64,000 nucleotides of DNA from an uncultured Olleya sp. (GTDB taxonomy: Bacteria; Bacteroidota; Bacteroidia; Flavobacteriales; Flavobacteriaceae): NCBI GenBank assembly GCA_947503885.1, contig CANNFD010000001.1:434001-498000 (forward strand), read 5' to 3'. The notes beneath the pieces are model-generated. The model ran no database searches. It saw only the letters and a list, made by a program, of their open reading frames with translations, and was not told where the DNA came from. Shown here piece after piece: positions 28,071-41,554 of the stretch; position 1 is the stretch's first letter; the number at the start of each line of letters is the position of its first letter. A program made the position numbers and the translations under genes.

Positions 28071-28796
28071 CTAAGCGATATTGACTTGCTTTTTATTATC
28101 TATATATTTTAATTTAATATACATATATAGAAAATAGAAACCGACACCTATTAATGAGGTATAAGCAATCTGTAATAACTGTTCTGAAGAAATAAATAAG
28201 TATGCTACTTGTACCATCTCTGAAAACACAATACAAACACTTGCTAAAAACAATAATAAACCCTGCTTAGTTTCGTGATACAGATAATGCACTAAAGACA
28301 ACGATAAAACTAATAATATTAGCACGTTGTAGGCAACCTCTATAGCAAAATCCATAGAATAAATTACTATAGCCTCATCTTGCATTATCATTTGATTTAA
28401 CACATAAATTATGTAGGTATTAAATATTGCCAATACAATTAATGGTAACTTAAACGCCTTAAATAATAATTTGATATTAAAATCCTTAATCAAAAATATT
28501 AATAAGGAGGCATAAGAAGCTATCGCTAAATAATTAGCAACATAGTAACTTAAAAACTGACTATAACCATAGGTTACCGTTTTTAAAATCTCAACTATAG
28601 AAAAGCCTATTAGAAAAAAGCCGAAAAAATGATTATTCTGTTTTGCTTGACCGTAGTATAAATAAGCAAACAATGGAAACACTAAAATCCAGGAATAATC
28701 AGACAGCATTGGCACATCAAATACACGACCAACCATAACAAGTATCACGAGAACCACTAGGATTATCGATACTATGTTAAACTTTGTTAACTTCAT
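28071..28796 (-). CDS. Integral membrane protein, about 7-8 helices, unknown function
   Basis: The 241-residue protein is almost wholly hydrophobic, with about seven to eight membrane segments and charged residues in the short loops. It loosely recalls YhhN/lysoplasmalogenase-like membrane proteins, but I see no diagnostic motif. I start it at ATG 28796; the 11 codons upstream carry no family signal. It converges with the metallophosphatase gene with a 3-bp gap. Confidence 0.6.
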   Translation of the reverse strand: MKLTKFNIVSIILVVLVILVMVGRVFDVPMLSDYSWILVFPLFAYLYYGQAKQNNHFFGFFLIGFSIVEILKTVTYGYSQFLSYYVANYLAIASYASLLIFLIKDFNIKLLFKAFKLPLIVLAIFNTYIIYVLNQMIMQDEAIVIYSMDFAIEVAYNVLILLVLSLSLVHYLYHETKQGLLLFLASVCIVFSEMVQVAYLFISSEQLLQIAYTSLIGVGFYFLYMYIKLKYIDNKKQVNIA

Positions 28797-28873
28797 TTTT
28801 ATCAATTTGGGACTACAAATATACAACAAAAATGTAATTAATCGATAAAAACAGCATTTAATCGGTATTTAAC

Positions 28874-32474
<3,601 letters not shown>

Positions 32475-32475
<1 letters not shown>

Positions 32476-33350
32476 TAAGGTTTTATAGCTTTTATCATTC
32501 TATCTTTTCCGAAGATATCTTGTATTAATTCAACCTCTTTATAACGCTTATTTTTCAACAAATTAACCGTTTCTTTCCCAAGATATTCATTAATTTCAAA
32601 ATACAACACGCCCTTTTCTTTCAAATATTTTAAAGCAAAATCTGCTATTGCATCATAAAACACTAACGGATTATCGTCCTCTACAAACAAGGCTAAATGT
32701 GGCTCGTTTTCTAAAACATTAGCATTTATTTCCTGCTTTTCTAAATTACGGACATAAGGTGGATTGGAGACAATGGTATCAAATGTTAATCCTTTAAATA
32801 ATAAATCATACTGTGCCGAGTCCAAAATACTACCTTCTTTAAAAGTAATATCCACGTTATTTAACAAAGCGTTTTCTTTGGCTTTTTTTAACGCTTTCGC
32901 GGAAACATCAAGCGCATAAACAGTACTCTCTAACAAATTTTTAGCTAAGCTTATAGCAATACAACCACTTCCTGTACCAATATCTAAAATAGAATGTGAT
33001 TTAGGATTTTGTAATTGATTTTTTGAGTTTTTTATGACTAATGAAACAAGCTCTTCCGTTTCTGGACGAGGAATTAATGTGTTTTTATCTACCTTAAACG
33101 GAAGTCCATAAAACTCGGTTTGGCCTAGAATATACTGAATGGGCTGATGTTGTTTTAAAGCCTCTAAAGCTTCAAACAAAGGGACTTGCTCCTCGGTTGT
33201 GACACTTATACCTGTATCAAGTGCTACATCTAATCTTGAAATATTGCAATAGTTTTCAGTTAGCATAAAGAAAAAAGTGAATACTTCGTCCTTACCATAT
33301 ATGACATCTAGCTCTTTGTGGAATAACGCTTTTAATTCTTTTATTAACAT
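32475..33350 (-). CDS. prmC: Release factor glutamine methyltransferase
   Basis: PrmC methylates the GGQ glutamine of peptide release factors. The SAM motif ILDIGTGSGCIAISLA and the substrate motif NPPYV are both present, as is the helical N-terminal domain with LIPRPETEELV. I start it at ATG 33350 (291 residues), since the frame opening upstream at 33383 runs into the GNAT gene. A 13-base motif copy (32892-32904) is read as VSAKAL. Confidence 0.94.
32892..32904 (+). repeat. Dispersed 13-base motif, exact CGCTTTCGCGGAA
   Basis: Exact copy on the plus strand inside prmC, which is read from the minus strand. Confidence 0.85.
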
Positions 33351-33352
33351 AA

Positions 33353-33844
33353 TTACAATTGTTTTGCCATCCAAATTCCACAATTAAAATGTCCGGTATC
33401 ACCTATCGGTCCATTTAAGTGTTTAAACCCATTGGTTTCATAAATATGAATAGCCTCTTTTAATGACGGAATAGTTTCAAGATAGGCACGTTTAAAACCT
33501 AATGCTTTTCCTTTTTCTAAGCATTTTTCAAATAGCTTTTTACCAAAACCTTTTCCGCGTAAGCGATTAGAAAAATACATTTTTTGGATTTCAAACACTT
33601 CCTCTTCCAATCCTTTTAAAGGCTTTAAACCACCACCACCTTCTACAACTCCGTTTACAACGACAACAAAATACACTTCGTTTTTATTAGCGTAAGCCTC
33701 ATACATTTTAGGTGTTTCTGCATCTGCATACGCTGTCCCTACTAACGGTAAGTCATATTCTATAAAAACCTCTCGGATAACTGCTTCTATTTGCGGATTG
33801 TCTTTTGGCTGGATTTCTCTTATTTCAATAGTAGCTTTACTCAC
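33353..33844 (-). CDS. GNAT-family N-acetyltransferase
   Basis: This 163-residue protein has the acetyl-CoA pyrophosphate loop region RLRGKGFGKKLFEKCLEKG and a late YETNGFKHL motif, as in GNAT enzymes. The acceptor is unknown. The start is GTG 33844. Its stop lies 2 bp before the prmC ATG. It contains the variant 13-base motif (33553-33565), translated as RLRGK, in the most conserved loop. Confidence 0.88.
   Translation of the reverse strand: MSKATIEIREIQPKDNPQIEAVIREVFIEYDLPLVGTAYADAETPKMYEAYANKNEVYFVVVVNGVVEGGGGLKPLKGLEEEVFEIQKMYFSNRLRGKGFGKKLFEKCLEKGKALGFKRAYLETIPSLKEAIHIYETNGFKHLNGPIGDTGHFNCGIWMAKQL
33553..33565 (-). repeat. Dispersed 13-base motif, variant CGCTTACGCGGAA
   Basis: The minus strand reads CGCTTACGCGGAA, with the same substitution as the copy in fabI. 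Confidence 0.75.
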
Positions 33845-33909
33845 TTATAAATAGTATTTTTGTGTCTTATTTTAGAGGATGAAGATACATTAAATCTAAA
33901 AAAACACAC

Positions 33910-34365
33910 ATGAAGAAAACACTAATCTTATTAACAATATTTACTTGCTTTTTTAGCTGTAAAGTATCGGAAAAACCAGAGTTTATTAAAGTTGAAAACA
34001 TAAAAGTATCAAATACAACCCCTAAATTTATAACACTAACTGCGGATGCCTATTTTTTAAACCCAAATAATATTAGTGGTCAATTAAAAACAGACGGAAT
34101 TAAGGTTATTATTAACGATAACGAACTTGCGTCGGTAACTAGCGAGAGTTTTAAGGTACCTGCAAAAAAGGAATTTAGCATTCCGTTACAAGCAAAAATA
34201 CCAACAGACAGCCTATTAAGTAATAAAAATTTAAGTAGCTTATTAGGTAGTTTTCTTAATAAAAAGATGAAAGTTCAATACCTTGGAGACATCAAATACA
34301 AAGTGTTAGGTTTTTCTCATACCTATCGAGTTGATAAAACCGAAGACGTTAAAATCAAACTATAA
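33910..34365 (+). CDS. LEA type 2-like lipoprotein
   Basis: A short lipoprotein (lipobox FFSC at residues 14-17) is followed by a beta-sandwich of about 130 residues resembling LEA14/water-stress proteins (ITLTADAYFLNPNNISGQLK ... VPAKKEFSIPLQAKIP). The role is unknown; family members are envelope or stress related. It is divergent from the GNAT gene and ends one base before the ribD TTG start. Confidence 0.75.
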   Translation: MKKTLILLTIFTCFFSCKVSEKPEFIKVENIKVSNTTPKFITLTADAYFLNPNNISGQLKTDGIKVIINDNELASVTSESFKVPAKKEFSIPLQAKIPTDSLLSNKNLSSLLGSFLNKKMKVQYLGDIKYKVLGFSHTYRVDKTEDVKIKL

Positions 34366-35463
34366 TTGACTGACCAATTTTACATAAAACGCGCGTTACA
34401 AATTGCCAAAAATGGTTTAGGACAAACACGTCCAAACCCAATGGTTGGTAGTGTAATAGTACATAATGGCAAAATTATTGGAGAAGGTTACACCAGTAAA
34501 TACGGTGGGAATCATGCAGAAGTCAATGCTATAAACAGTGTGCTTGACCAATCTTTATTAAAAGAAGCTACAATTTATGTAACCTTAGAACCTTGTAGTC
34601 ATTACGGAAAAACACCGCCTTGTAGCGACTATATTATTCATCATCAAATACCAAATATTGTAATTGGTTGCGTAGATGATAACCCTGAAGTTGCTGGTAA
34701 AGGCATTAAAAAATTAATGGAAGCTGGTCGCAATGTTAAAATCGGAGTTTTAGAATCTGAATGCAAAGCACATCACAAACGTTTTTTTACTTTTCAAAAC
34801 AAAAAACGTCCTTATATTATTTTAAAATGGGCAGAAACCAACGATGGTTTTATTGCTCCTAAAACTAAAGATGAGAAAAAACCAGTTTGGATCACCAACT
34901 CATTTTCTAGACAATTAGTCCATAAATGGAGAGCAGAAGAGCAAGCCATTTTGGTTGGCACTAACACTGTTTTACAGGACAATCCCACCTTAAATATTAG
35001 AGATTGGACAGGAAGCAACCCTATTAGAGTTGTTTTAGATAAAAATAATAGCTTAGATAAAACTTTATCTGTTTTTAACGCTGAAGCGGAAACTTTAGTC
35101 ATTTTTCATAAAGACGCTATTAATAAAATAGATTTAGAAAAAAACCAATGGACAATCCATCCACCTAACTCTAATATATTAGGATCTATGCGAAGTGGTA
35201 TTAATTTTAACTCTAAAAAAACGATAGCAAAACAAATTTGCGAAACGTTGAACAAATATCAAATTAACTCTATAATAATTGAAGGTGGTGCAAAAACACT
35301 ACAACTATTTATTGATGCAGGTCTTTGGGATGAAGCTAGAGTATTTATTGGAAAAGTTGATTTTAAAGACGGTGTAAAAGCACCAAAATTGAAAGGTCAT
35401 CTACTACATGAAGAAAAAATACTGGAAGACACTTTAAGACTATTTACTAATAACAAAAAATAA
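34366..35463 (+). CDS. ribD: Bifunctional diaminohydroxyphosphoribosylaminopyrimidine deaminase / uracil reductase
   Basis: RibD performs the second and third steps of riboflavin synthesis. The deaminase half has the zinc ligands HAEVNAI and PCSHYGKTPPC. The reductase half shows ILKWAETNDGFIAP and IIIEGGAKTLQ. The start is TTG 34366, right after the previous stop, and no ATG lies before the conserved YIKRALQIAKNG. Length (365) is normal. It begins a run with HAD and EamA genes. Confidence 0.94.
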   Translation: MTDQFYIKRALQIAKNGLGQTRPNPMVGSVIVHNGKIIGEGYTSKYGGNHAEVNAINSVLDQSLLKEATIYVTLEPCSHYGKTPPCSDYIIHHQIPNIVIGCVDDNPEVAGKGIKKLMEAGRNVKIGVLESECKAHHKRFFTFQNKKRPYIILKWAETNDGFIAPKTKDEKKPVWITNSFSRQLVHKWRAEEQAILVGTNTVLQDNPTLNIRDWTGSNPIRVVLDKNNSLDKTLSVFNAEAETLVIFHKDAINKIDLEKNQWTIHPPNSNILGSMRSGINFNSKKTIAKQICETLNKYQINSIIIEGGAKTLQLFIDAGLWDEARVFIGKVDFKDGVKAPKLKGHLLHEEKILEDTLRLFTNNKK

Positions 35464-35487
35464 CGTCACTATATCTTGTATTGACCA

Positions 35488-36111
35488 ATGACTAAGACTA
35501 TGATTAAAACTATAATATTCGATTTTGGAGATGTCTTTATTAATTTAGATAAAGAAGGCGCCATGAAAAATGCTTTAGAATTATTTAAAGTTGACGAATT
35601 ATCTGAAGAGCTTATCGCTTTTAATAGCTTTTACGAACAAGGTTTGATTGATACTAACGAGTTTATAGATTTTTATTTAGGTAACTTTCCTAATATTTCA
35701 AAACAAGAATTAATAGATACTTGGAATTATATTATCTGTGACTTTCCATCTAAACGGTTAGACTTTATACAACAACTAGCTAAAGACAAAAAATATACTC
35801 TTATATTATTAAGTAATACTAACGAGTTGCATATAGATTGTATCAAGAAACACATCTCGTTTTACGACGACTTTAAAAAAGCGTTTAACAAGTTTTACTT
35901 ATCACACGAGATACAATTACGTAAACCAAATGCTGATATTTTTCAGTTTGTATTGGACCAAAATAATCTAAAACCAGAAGAATGCCTTTTTATAGACGAC
36001 ACTAAAGAAAACACTGATACCGCAAGTAAATTAGGGTTTCAAGTATGGAATAACGATCCTAAAACAGAGGATGTTATTGATTTATTTACTATTAAAAAGG
36101 AATTATTTTAA
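35488..36111 (+). CDS. HAD-family hydrolase
   Basis: The first HAD motif IIFDFGDVFINLD is near residues 8-20, the second as LLSNTNELH, and the fourth as FIDDTKENTDTA. It resembles the YihX/epoxide-hydrolase-like phosphatase group acting on sugar phosphates; the substrate is unknown. ATG 35488 is used, with ATG 35500 also possible. The stop overlaps the ATG of the EamA gene. Confidence 0.87.
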   Translation: MTKTMIKTIIFDFGDVFINLDKEGAMKNALELFKVDELSEELIAFNSFYEQGLIDTNEFIDFYLGNFPNISKQELIDTWNYIICDFPSKRLDFIQQLAKDKKYTLILLSNTNELHIDCIKKHISFYDDFKKAFNKFYLSHEIQLRKPNADIFQFVLDQNNLKPEECLFIDDTKENTDTASKLGFQVWNNDPKTEDVIDLFTIKKELF

Positions 36112-36974
36112 TGTATTTATTACTAAGCATTTGTGCGTCCACACTAATTTTTGTCATATTTAAGACTGTTGGAAAACACAATATAAATACGCTGCAAACT
36201 ATAGTTTTTAATTATTTTACTGCTTTTGTATGCGGTATTTTAAGTTATGATGCACCTATTGTAGTTAGTGATATACTCCAGTCTAAATGGCTTTTTGGAG
36301 CAATTGGATTAGGATTTTTATTTATAGCTATTTTTAATGTCATGGCACTTACAGCACAACGTAACGGACTATCAGTTGCATCTGTTGCTAGTAAAATGAG
36401 CGTTGTAATCCCTATAATTTTTGGCTTATTTGTTTATAATGAAAGTTTAGGCTGGCTAAAAGCAACAGGTATTATTTTAGCTTTAATAGCAGTGTATTTA
36501 GCATCTATAAAAGCTAAAACAGACCAACTTATTTCATTAAAATCATTAGGACTGCCTATTATTTTGTTTTTAGGTTCTGGTACAATTGACACTTCAATAA
36601 AATACATTGAAACAACATATTTAGCAGAAAATGGGATTCCTATTTTTTCGGCAACCATCTTTTTTATTGCTGGTATAATCGGTATTGGCTTACTTTCCGC
36701 GAAAGCGATACAAAAACAATTTAAATTTGACCCTAAAAGTGTTGTGTCCGGAATTATATTAGGGATAGTTAACTACTACTCGATTTACATGCTATTAAAA
36801 GCATTAAATGCAGACAACTTTGAGAGTTCGACAATATTTACAGTTAATAATGTTGCAATTGTAATGCTTACCACTTTAATTGGATTATTATTGTTTAAAG
36901 AACGTTTATTAACTAAAAACTGGATTGGGATTGGTTTTGCCATACTATCAATTATATTAGTGACATTATCTTAG
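36111..36974 (+). CDS. EamA/DMT-family transporter
   Basis: Ten membrane segments in two EamA repeats (about residues 1-130 and 145-287) fit a drug/metabolite transporter. The second half ends GIGFAILSIILVTLS. Substrate unknown. It overlaps the HAD gene by one base and is 4 bp from the YigZ gene. An exact 13-base motif (36695-36707) is translated as LSAKAI in a loop. Confidence 0.85.
   Translation: MYLLLSICASTLIFVIFKTVGKHNINTLQTIVFNYFTAFVCGILSYDAPIVVSDILQSKWLFGAIGLGFLFIAIFNVMALTAQRNGLSVASVASKMSVVIPIIFGLFVYNESLGWLKATGIILALIAVYLASIKAKTDQLISLKSLGLPIILFLGSGTIDTSIKYIETTYLAENGIPIFSATIFFIAGIIGIGLLSAKAIQKQFKFDPKSVVSGIILGIVNYYSIYMLLKALNADNFESSTIFTVNNVAIVMLTTLIGLLLFKERLLTKNWIGIGFAILSIILVTLS
36695..36707 (-). 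repeat. Dispersed 13-base motif, exact (minus orientation)
   Basis: The plus strand reads TTCCGCGAAAGCG inside the EamA gene. The minus-strand continuation AGTAAGCCA matches that of the copy at 48913. Confidence 0.85.
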
Positions 36975-36978
36975 ACAC

Positions 36979-37596
36979 ATGGAAAAGGATACTTACAGAA
37001 CTATTACAAAACCGTCTGAAGAAATCTTATTTAAGGACAAAAACTCTAAATTTTTTGGATATGCCTTTCCTATTACAAATGAAGACGAGGTTAAATTATA
37101 TTTAGAAAACCTAAAACAACAACACCAAAAAGCAGGACATTTTTGCTACGCTTACCAATTAGGGACAGATGAAAAAAAATTAGTTTACAGGATAAATGAT
37201 GATGGCGAACCTAATAACAGTGCAGGAATGCCAATTTATGGTCAGATACAATCCTTTGATGTTACCAACATTTTGATTGTGGTTGTCCGTTACTTTGGTG
37301 GTGTAAAATTAGGAGTAGGTGGATTGATTAATGCCTACAAAACAGGTGCACAATTAGCACTTGAAGCATCAAAAATTGTTAAGCGTACTATTAACATTAA
37401 GTTTTTAATCTCTTTTGATTATAAAAACATGAATAAAGTCATGCGTGTTATAAAAGAGAAAAATCTTAAAGTTATTAACCAAAAACTAGAACTTGATTGT
37501 CAAATCACTATTTCTGTTAGAAAAAAAGATGCAGAGTCAATCTTTAATATTTTTGACACCATTTACGAAGTCAAAATTAAAGACTTAACTATTTAA
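36979..37596 (+). CDS. YigZ/IMPACT-family protein
   Basis: The protein has the UPF0029 N-terminal domain with YRINDDGEPNNSAGMPI and VVRYFGGVKLGVGGL near residues 60-115, plus a C-terminal ferredoxin-like part. Family members relate to translational control, with no defined activity. Length 205. It converges with the thioesterase gene and overlaps it by 12 bp. Confidence 0.9.
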   Translation: MEKDTYRTITKPSEEILFKDKNSKFFGYAFPITNEDEVKLYLENLKQQHQKAGHFCYAYQLGTDEKKLVYRINDDGEPNNSAGMPIYGQIQSFDVTNILIVVVRYFGGVKLGVGGLINAYKTGAQLALEASKIVKRTINIKFLISFDYKNMNKVMRVIKEKNLKVINQKLELDCQITISVRKKDAESIFNIFDTIYEVKIKDLTI

Positions 37597-37989
37597 AGCC
37601 TCTATAAAAAACTTTGGTGGTCTGGTTGGTCTTTTAGTTTTCATATCTATAAAAGCTAACACAACAGATGCAGTACATACAATTTGTTGCAAATCATTCA
37701 GTATTTCATACTCAAACTCGACCAAAGCACTTGGCATTTTTTTTAGTTGTGTTTTCACTTTAATAACGTCATCATAATGCACTGATTTTTTGAAATTTAT
37801 AGACATCGACACTACAGGCAACCCAACACCATCATCTTCCATTTTACGGTAAGAAATCCCTAATTTACGCAACCACTCTATCCTTGCCATTTCTAGATAT
37901 AATGCGTAATTTCCATGATGAACAACTCCCATCTGATCAGTTTCAGCATATCTAACTCTTATTTCAATTTCATCTTGTTTTATACCCAT
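37585..37989 (-). CDS. Acyl-CoA thioesterase (YbgC-like hot-dog fold)
   Basis: The 134-residue protein has the family motif RYAETDQMGVVHHGNYALY, with the catalytic aspartate region near residue 15, and EMARIEWLRKLG. YbgC-type enzymes hydrolyse acyl-CoA or acyl-ACP and associate with the Tol-Pal system in other bacteria. I start it at ATG 37989, because the 16 codons upstream are not conserved-looking. It is divergent from dnaA, with an AT-rich gap of 183 bp. Confidence 0.88.
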   Translation of the reverse strand: MGIKQDEIEIRVRYAETDQMGVVHHGNYALYLEMARIEWLRKLGISYRKMEDDGVGLPVVSMSINFKKSVHYDDVIKVKTQLKKMPSALVEFEYEILNDLQQIVCTASVVLAFIDMKTKRPTRPPKFFIEALNS

Positions 37990-38172
37990 TATATTGTTTT
38001 TTTTTTGTAGTTTCGAATGGTTGGTTAACATGCACAAAAAAAACTAAAAAATCAATACTAAATGATTTTTTTTTTACGTTTTTTGTTCACATATTTGCCA
38101 AGCTAAGAATCAAAGCTGTCTTATCGCTATATAAGACAATTTAACTAATTAAAAATACCTTTTAAAATTAAC

Positions 38173-39600
38173 ATGAGTGTAACTGCGCAATCGGTCTGGA
38201 ATAAGTGTCTTCTATTTATAAAGGATAATATCCAACCACAAGCATACAAAACTTGGTTTGAGCCAATAGTCGCGGTTAAACTTGCAGACAATGCGCTGAG
38301 TATTCAAGTGCCAAGTAAGTTTTTTTACGAGTGGCTAGAAGAACATTATGTTAAGCTATTAAAAGTGTCTTTAACTAAAGAGTTGGGTGAAACCGCTAAA
38401 TTGGTTTACATTATTAAAATGGAAAACACATATGGCAACAAACAACCTTTTACAGAAAAAATTCCAAGTTCTAATAGAAGTGCTGTACGTTCTCAGAATG
38501 TAGATGTACCACTAAATAATAAAAATCCTGAGTTACGTAATCCATTTATTATACCTGGGATAAGAAACGTAAAAATTGAATCTCAGCTTAATCCAAATTA
38601 TAATTTTGATAACTTTTTAGAAGGAGACTCTAACCGTTTAGCACGTAGTGCAGGTTTAGCTGTATCAGCAAAACCAGGTGGAACATCTTTTAATCCATTA
38701 TTAATTTTTGGTGGCGTTGGTTTAGGTAAAACACATTTAGCGCACGCTATTGGTGTTAATATAAAAGATAAATATCCAGAAAAAACTGTTTTATATATTT
38801 CTGCAGAAAAATTTACTCAGCAATATATTGACTCCGTTAAAAAGAATAACAGAAATGACTTTATACACTTCTATCAATTAATTGATGTGTTAGTTATAGA
38901 TGATGTGCAATTCTTATCTGGTAAGTCAGGAACACAAGATGTATTTTTCCATATATTTAATCACTTACATCAAAACGGGAAACAAGTTATTTTAACTAGT
39001 GACAAAGCACCTGTTGACATGCAAGATATTGAGCAACGTTTATTATCTAGATTTAAATGGGGATTATCAGCCGAGCTACAAACTCCTGATTTTGAAACAC
39101 GTGTATCAATACTTAAAAACAAGCTATATAGAGACGGTGTTGAGATGCCAGAAGATATTATTGAATATGTTGCTAAAAACATAAAATCAAATATCAGAGA
39201 GCTGGAAGGTGCAATCATCTCATTAATTGCTCAATCTTCTTTCAATAAAAAAGAAATTAATATTGAGCTTGCTAAACAAGTGGTTGAAAAGTTTGTAAAA
39301 AACACAAAACGAGAAGTTTCTATAGATTATATTCAAAAAATTGTATCAGACTATTTCCAAATGGATGTAGATACTTTACAATCTAAAACTAGAAAACGTC
39401 ATATTGTACAAGCTAGACAGTTAGCTATGTTTTTTGCTAAAAAACTAACTAAAGCCTCTTTAGCAAGTATTGGTTCTCAAATTGGAAAACGTGATCATGC
39501 AACAGTATTACACGCTTGTAAAACGGTGGACAACTTATCGTCTACAGACAAGCAGTTTAAAAAATACGTTGAGGATTTAACTAAGAAGCTTTCGGTATAA
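38173..39600 (+). CDS. dnaA: Chromosomal replication initiator protein DnaA
   Basis: Domain I spans residues 1 to about 85. The AAA+ domain begins near 150 with the Walker A motif GGVGLGKTHLAHA and Walker B VLVIDDVQFLSG. The DNA-binding domain IV ends the protein with the signature GSQIGKRDHATVLHA. Length (475) is standard. The 183-bp gap upstream is AT-rich but shows no clear DnaA-box cluster, so an origin here cannot be claimed. Confidence 0.98.
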   Translation: MSVTAQSVWNKCLLFIKDNIQPQAYKTWFEPIVAVKLADNALSIQVPSKFFYEWLEEHYVKLLKVSLTKELGETAKLVYIIKMENTYGNKQPFTEKIPSSNRSAVRSQNVDVPLNNKNPELRNPFIIPGIRNVKIESQLNPNYNFDNFLEGDSNRLARSAGLAVSAKPGGTSFNPLLIFGGVGLGKTHLAHAIGVNIKDKYPEKTVLYISAEKFTQQYIDSVKKNNRNDFIHFYQLIDVLVIDDVQFLSGKSGTQDVFFHIFNHLHQNGKQVILTSDKAPVDMQDIEQRLLSRFKWGLSAELQTPDFETRVSILKNKLYRDGVEMPEDIIEYVAKNIKSNIRELEGAIISLIAQSSFNKKEINIELAKQVVEKFVKNTKREVSIDYIQKIVSDYFQMDVDTLQSKTRKRHIVQARQLAMFFAKKLTKASLASIGSQIGKRDHATVLHACKTVDNLSSTDKQFKKYVEDLTKKLSV

Positions 39601-39613
39601 ATTTCATTTTAAA

Positions 39614-40075
39614 ATGACTAAAATTTTAATGGTATGCTTAGGAAACATTTGTCGTTCTCCTCTAGCAGAAGGTATCTTACAATCTAAATTAGATAACACT
39701 AAATTTATTGTAGACTCTGCAGGGACAAGTAATTACCATATCGGTAACAAACCTGACCCAAGATCAATTGCTATTGCAAAGCAAAACGGTATTGACATTA
39801 CAAATCAACGTGCTAGACAATTTACAAAGCAAGATTTTATAGCTTTTGATATAATTTACGCAATGGACAATGCAAATTATAATGACATTATAGCTTTAGC
39901 AGATAATGATGCACAACAATCTAAAGTAAAATTAATTTTAAACGAAAGTTTTCCAAACCAAAACTTAGATGTTCCAGACCCCTATTATGGAGGCGATAAA
40001 GGTTTTGAAAAAGTGTTTGCACTATTAAATGATGCTTCTTTAAAGATTAGCCAACGACTAAGTCCTATTACATAA
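39614..40075 (+). CDS. Low-molecular-weight protein tyrosine phosphatase
   Basis: The P-loop MVCLGNICRSPLAEG is at residues 6-20 (CX5R), and the general-acid loop DPYYGG is near residue 120. The length (153) is standard for LMW-PTP. In bacteria these often regulate polysaccharide export or stress kinases; the target is unknown here. It starts 13 bp after the dnaA stop. Confidence 0.92.
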   Translation: MTKILMVCLGNICRSPLAEGILQSKLDNTKFIVDSAGTSNYHIGNKPDPRSIAIAKQNGIDITNQRARQFTKQDFIAFDIIYAMDNANYNDIIALADNDAQQSKVKLILNESFPNQNLDVPDPYYGGDKGFEKVFALLNDASLKISQRLSPIT

Positions 40076-40095
40076 CTTTATACTTTTACAACATT

Positions 40096-40806
40096 ATGAC
40101 AAAAGGTAAACTATATTTAATCCCATGTACACTTGGAGAGTCAAACCCTTTTGATGTTTTACCATCTCAAGTAAAAACGGTTATAGATAGTATGGATACA
40201 TTTGTTGTTGAAAACTCTAAAGCAGCAAGAAAATTTATTAAAAGTATTGCTCCAGAAAAAGAACAGTCTAGTTTAAACCTTTTTGAATTAAACAAGTTTA
40301 CTGAAGCTGTAGATTTACCAAATTTTATCAACCCTTGCTTAGAAGGTATAAATATTGGCTTAATATCTGATGCTGGTTGCCCAGGAATTGCGGATCCAGG
40401 AGCAGACATAGTCAGTTTAGCGCATAAAAACAATATCCAAGTTGTCCCTTTAGTCGGCCCATCCTCTATCCTATTAGCAATGATGGCTTCTGGAATGAAT
40501 GGTCAGAGTTTTGCTTTTAATGGCTATTTACCAATTGATAAAGGCGAGCGCAAAACTGAACTAAAACGTTTAGAGCGCTTAAGCTTTGAGCACAATCAAA
40601 CACAATCGTTTATTGAAACACCTTACAGAAACAATAAGCTATTAGAAGACTTATGTAACACACTTGGAGAACATACAGAGATTTGTGTGGCATGCGACAT
40701 TACTTTACCAACAGAGTTTATAAAAACTAAAACGGTAAGTCAATGGAAAAAAAATAGTGTTGACCTACATAAAAGACCAACACTATTTATTATTCATAAA
40801 AGCTAA
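40096..40806 (+). CDS. RsmI-like SAM-dependent methyltransferase (tetrapyrrole methylase fold)
   Basis: The protein begins with KGKLYLIPCTLGE and has ISDAGCPGIADPGADIV and VPLVGPSSILLAMMASG, the SAM-binding hallmarks of RsmI/TP-methylases that modify 16S rRNA C1402. At 236 residues it is slightly shorter than RsmI and may be a paralogue of different specificity. It converges with the next gene, with a 3-bp gap. Confidence 0.82.
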   Translation: MTKGKLYLIPCTLGESNPFDVLPSQVKTVIDSMDTFVVENSKAARKFIKSIAPEKEQSSLNLFELNKFTEAVDLPNFINPCLEGINIGLISDAGCPGIADPGADIVSLAHKNNIQVVPLVGPSSILLAMMASGMNGQSFAFNGYLPIDKGERKTELKRLERLSFEHNQTQSFIETPYRNNKLLEDLCNTLGEHTEICVACDITLPTEFIKTKTVSQWKKNSVDLHKRPTLFIIHKS

Positions 40807-40809
40807 TAG

Positions 40810-41448
40810 TTAAGCGCTTTCGTATTTTACTTTAACCTTTTTTAAAGGTTTAATTATTGAAGTATCATATCCTGAAAACTTTTTCATGTAATATCTAATA
40901 GTAGTACCATTAGCATCCGCAAAACCGTTTTCTCCATAGCTTCTTAAAAACTTTTTAACACCTCCAGGACCTGCTAAATGCGCAGCTGCTAAAATACCAG
41001 ACTCTGTTACTTTAACTCCTTTAATATATTTTCCATTAAAACGTTTTATGTCTTTACGTAATACCCATTTGTTGCGTTGCGTATTTGCAATAAATGCTTT
41101 TTCTTGTAATTCTGGATTACTTAAAAACAGTTGTGGATGATGGATTCCAATCATTTTTAAAGTGCTTTTTCCAAATTGATACTTTCCTAAGTACCCATAT
41201 TGGTTAACTCTAAAGTAATCGTTTTGAGATTCTTTAAATCCTAGAGCCTCTTTAAAACCTGTAAAAGTTTTACCTAAGTAAGGTGAAAATGATTTTTGTT
41301 GATTTAAAGCTAAAACTTGATTTTTTAAATCGTCTGCTTCAACCCTTTCTATTAGTTTAGAATTGCCTTCTGTTTGTTTAAAAACAACTAAAACTAAAAT
41401 TGATATTGTAAGTACTAGTGATAAAAACTTTCCAATATTTTTTTTCAT
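40810..41448 (-). CDS. Exported lysozyme/transglycosylase-like protein
   Basis: One N-terminal membrane segment (about residues 8-25) is followed by a small muramidase-like fold: FKESQNDYFRVNQYGYLGKYQFG contains a candidate catalytic Glu and a motif seen in phage-type and lytic transglycosylases. The role is probably peptidoglycan remodelling. The later AAHLAGPGGVKKFLRSYG segment fits that fold. Length 212. Not part of an evident operon. Confidence 0.7.
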   Translation of the reverse strand: MKKNIGKFLSLVLTISILVLVVFKQTEGNSKLIERVEADDLKNQVLALNQQKSFSPYLGKTFTGFKEALGFKESQNDYFRVNQYGYLGKYQFGKSTLKMIGIHHPQLFLSNPELQEKAFIANTQRNKWVLRKDIKRFNGKYIKGVKVTESGILAAAHLAGPGGVKKFLRSYGENGFADANGTTIRYYMKKFSGYDTSIIKPLKKVKVKYESA

Positions 41449-41554
41449 TTGTTTTGATTTAAAAGCCCTTTGTTTTTTAATTGTAGGACTTAAATTTCAG
41501 CGTGCAAATATACAAAAAATAATTAAATACTGATTTTCAATATGTTAACTTATG

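Noticed and set aside
38040-38172. Replication origin upstream of dnaA
   Set aside because: The gap is AT-rich, but I found only a poor DnaA-box-like match (TTGTTCACA) and no cluster.
38999-39184. Short frame inside dnaA
   Set aside because: It overlaps the conserved AAA+ coding region in another frame and has no independent support.
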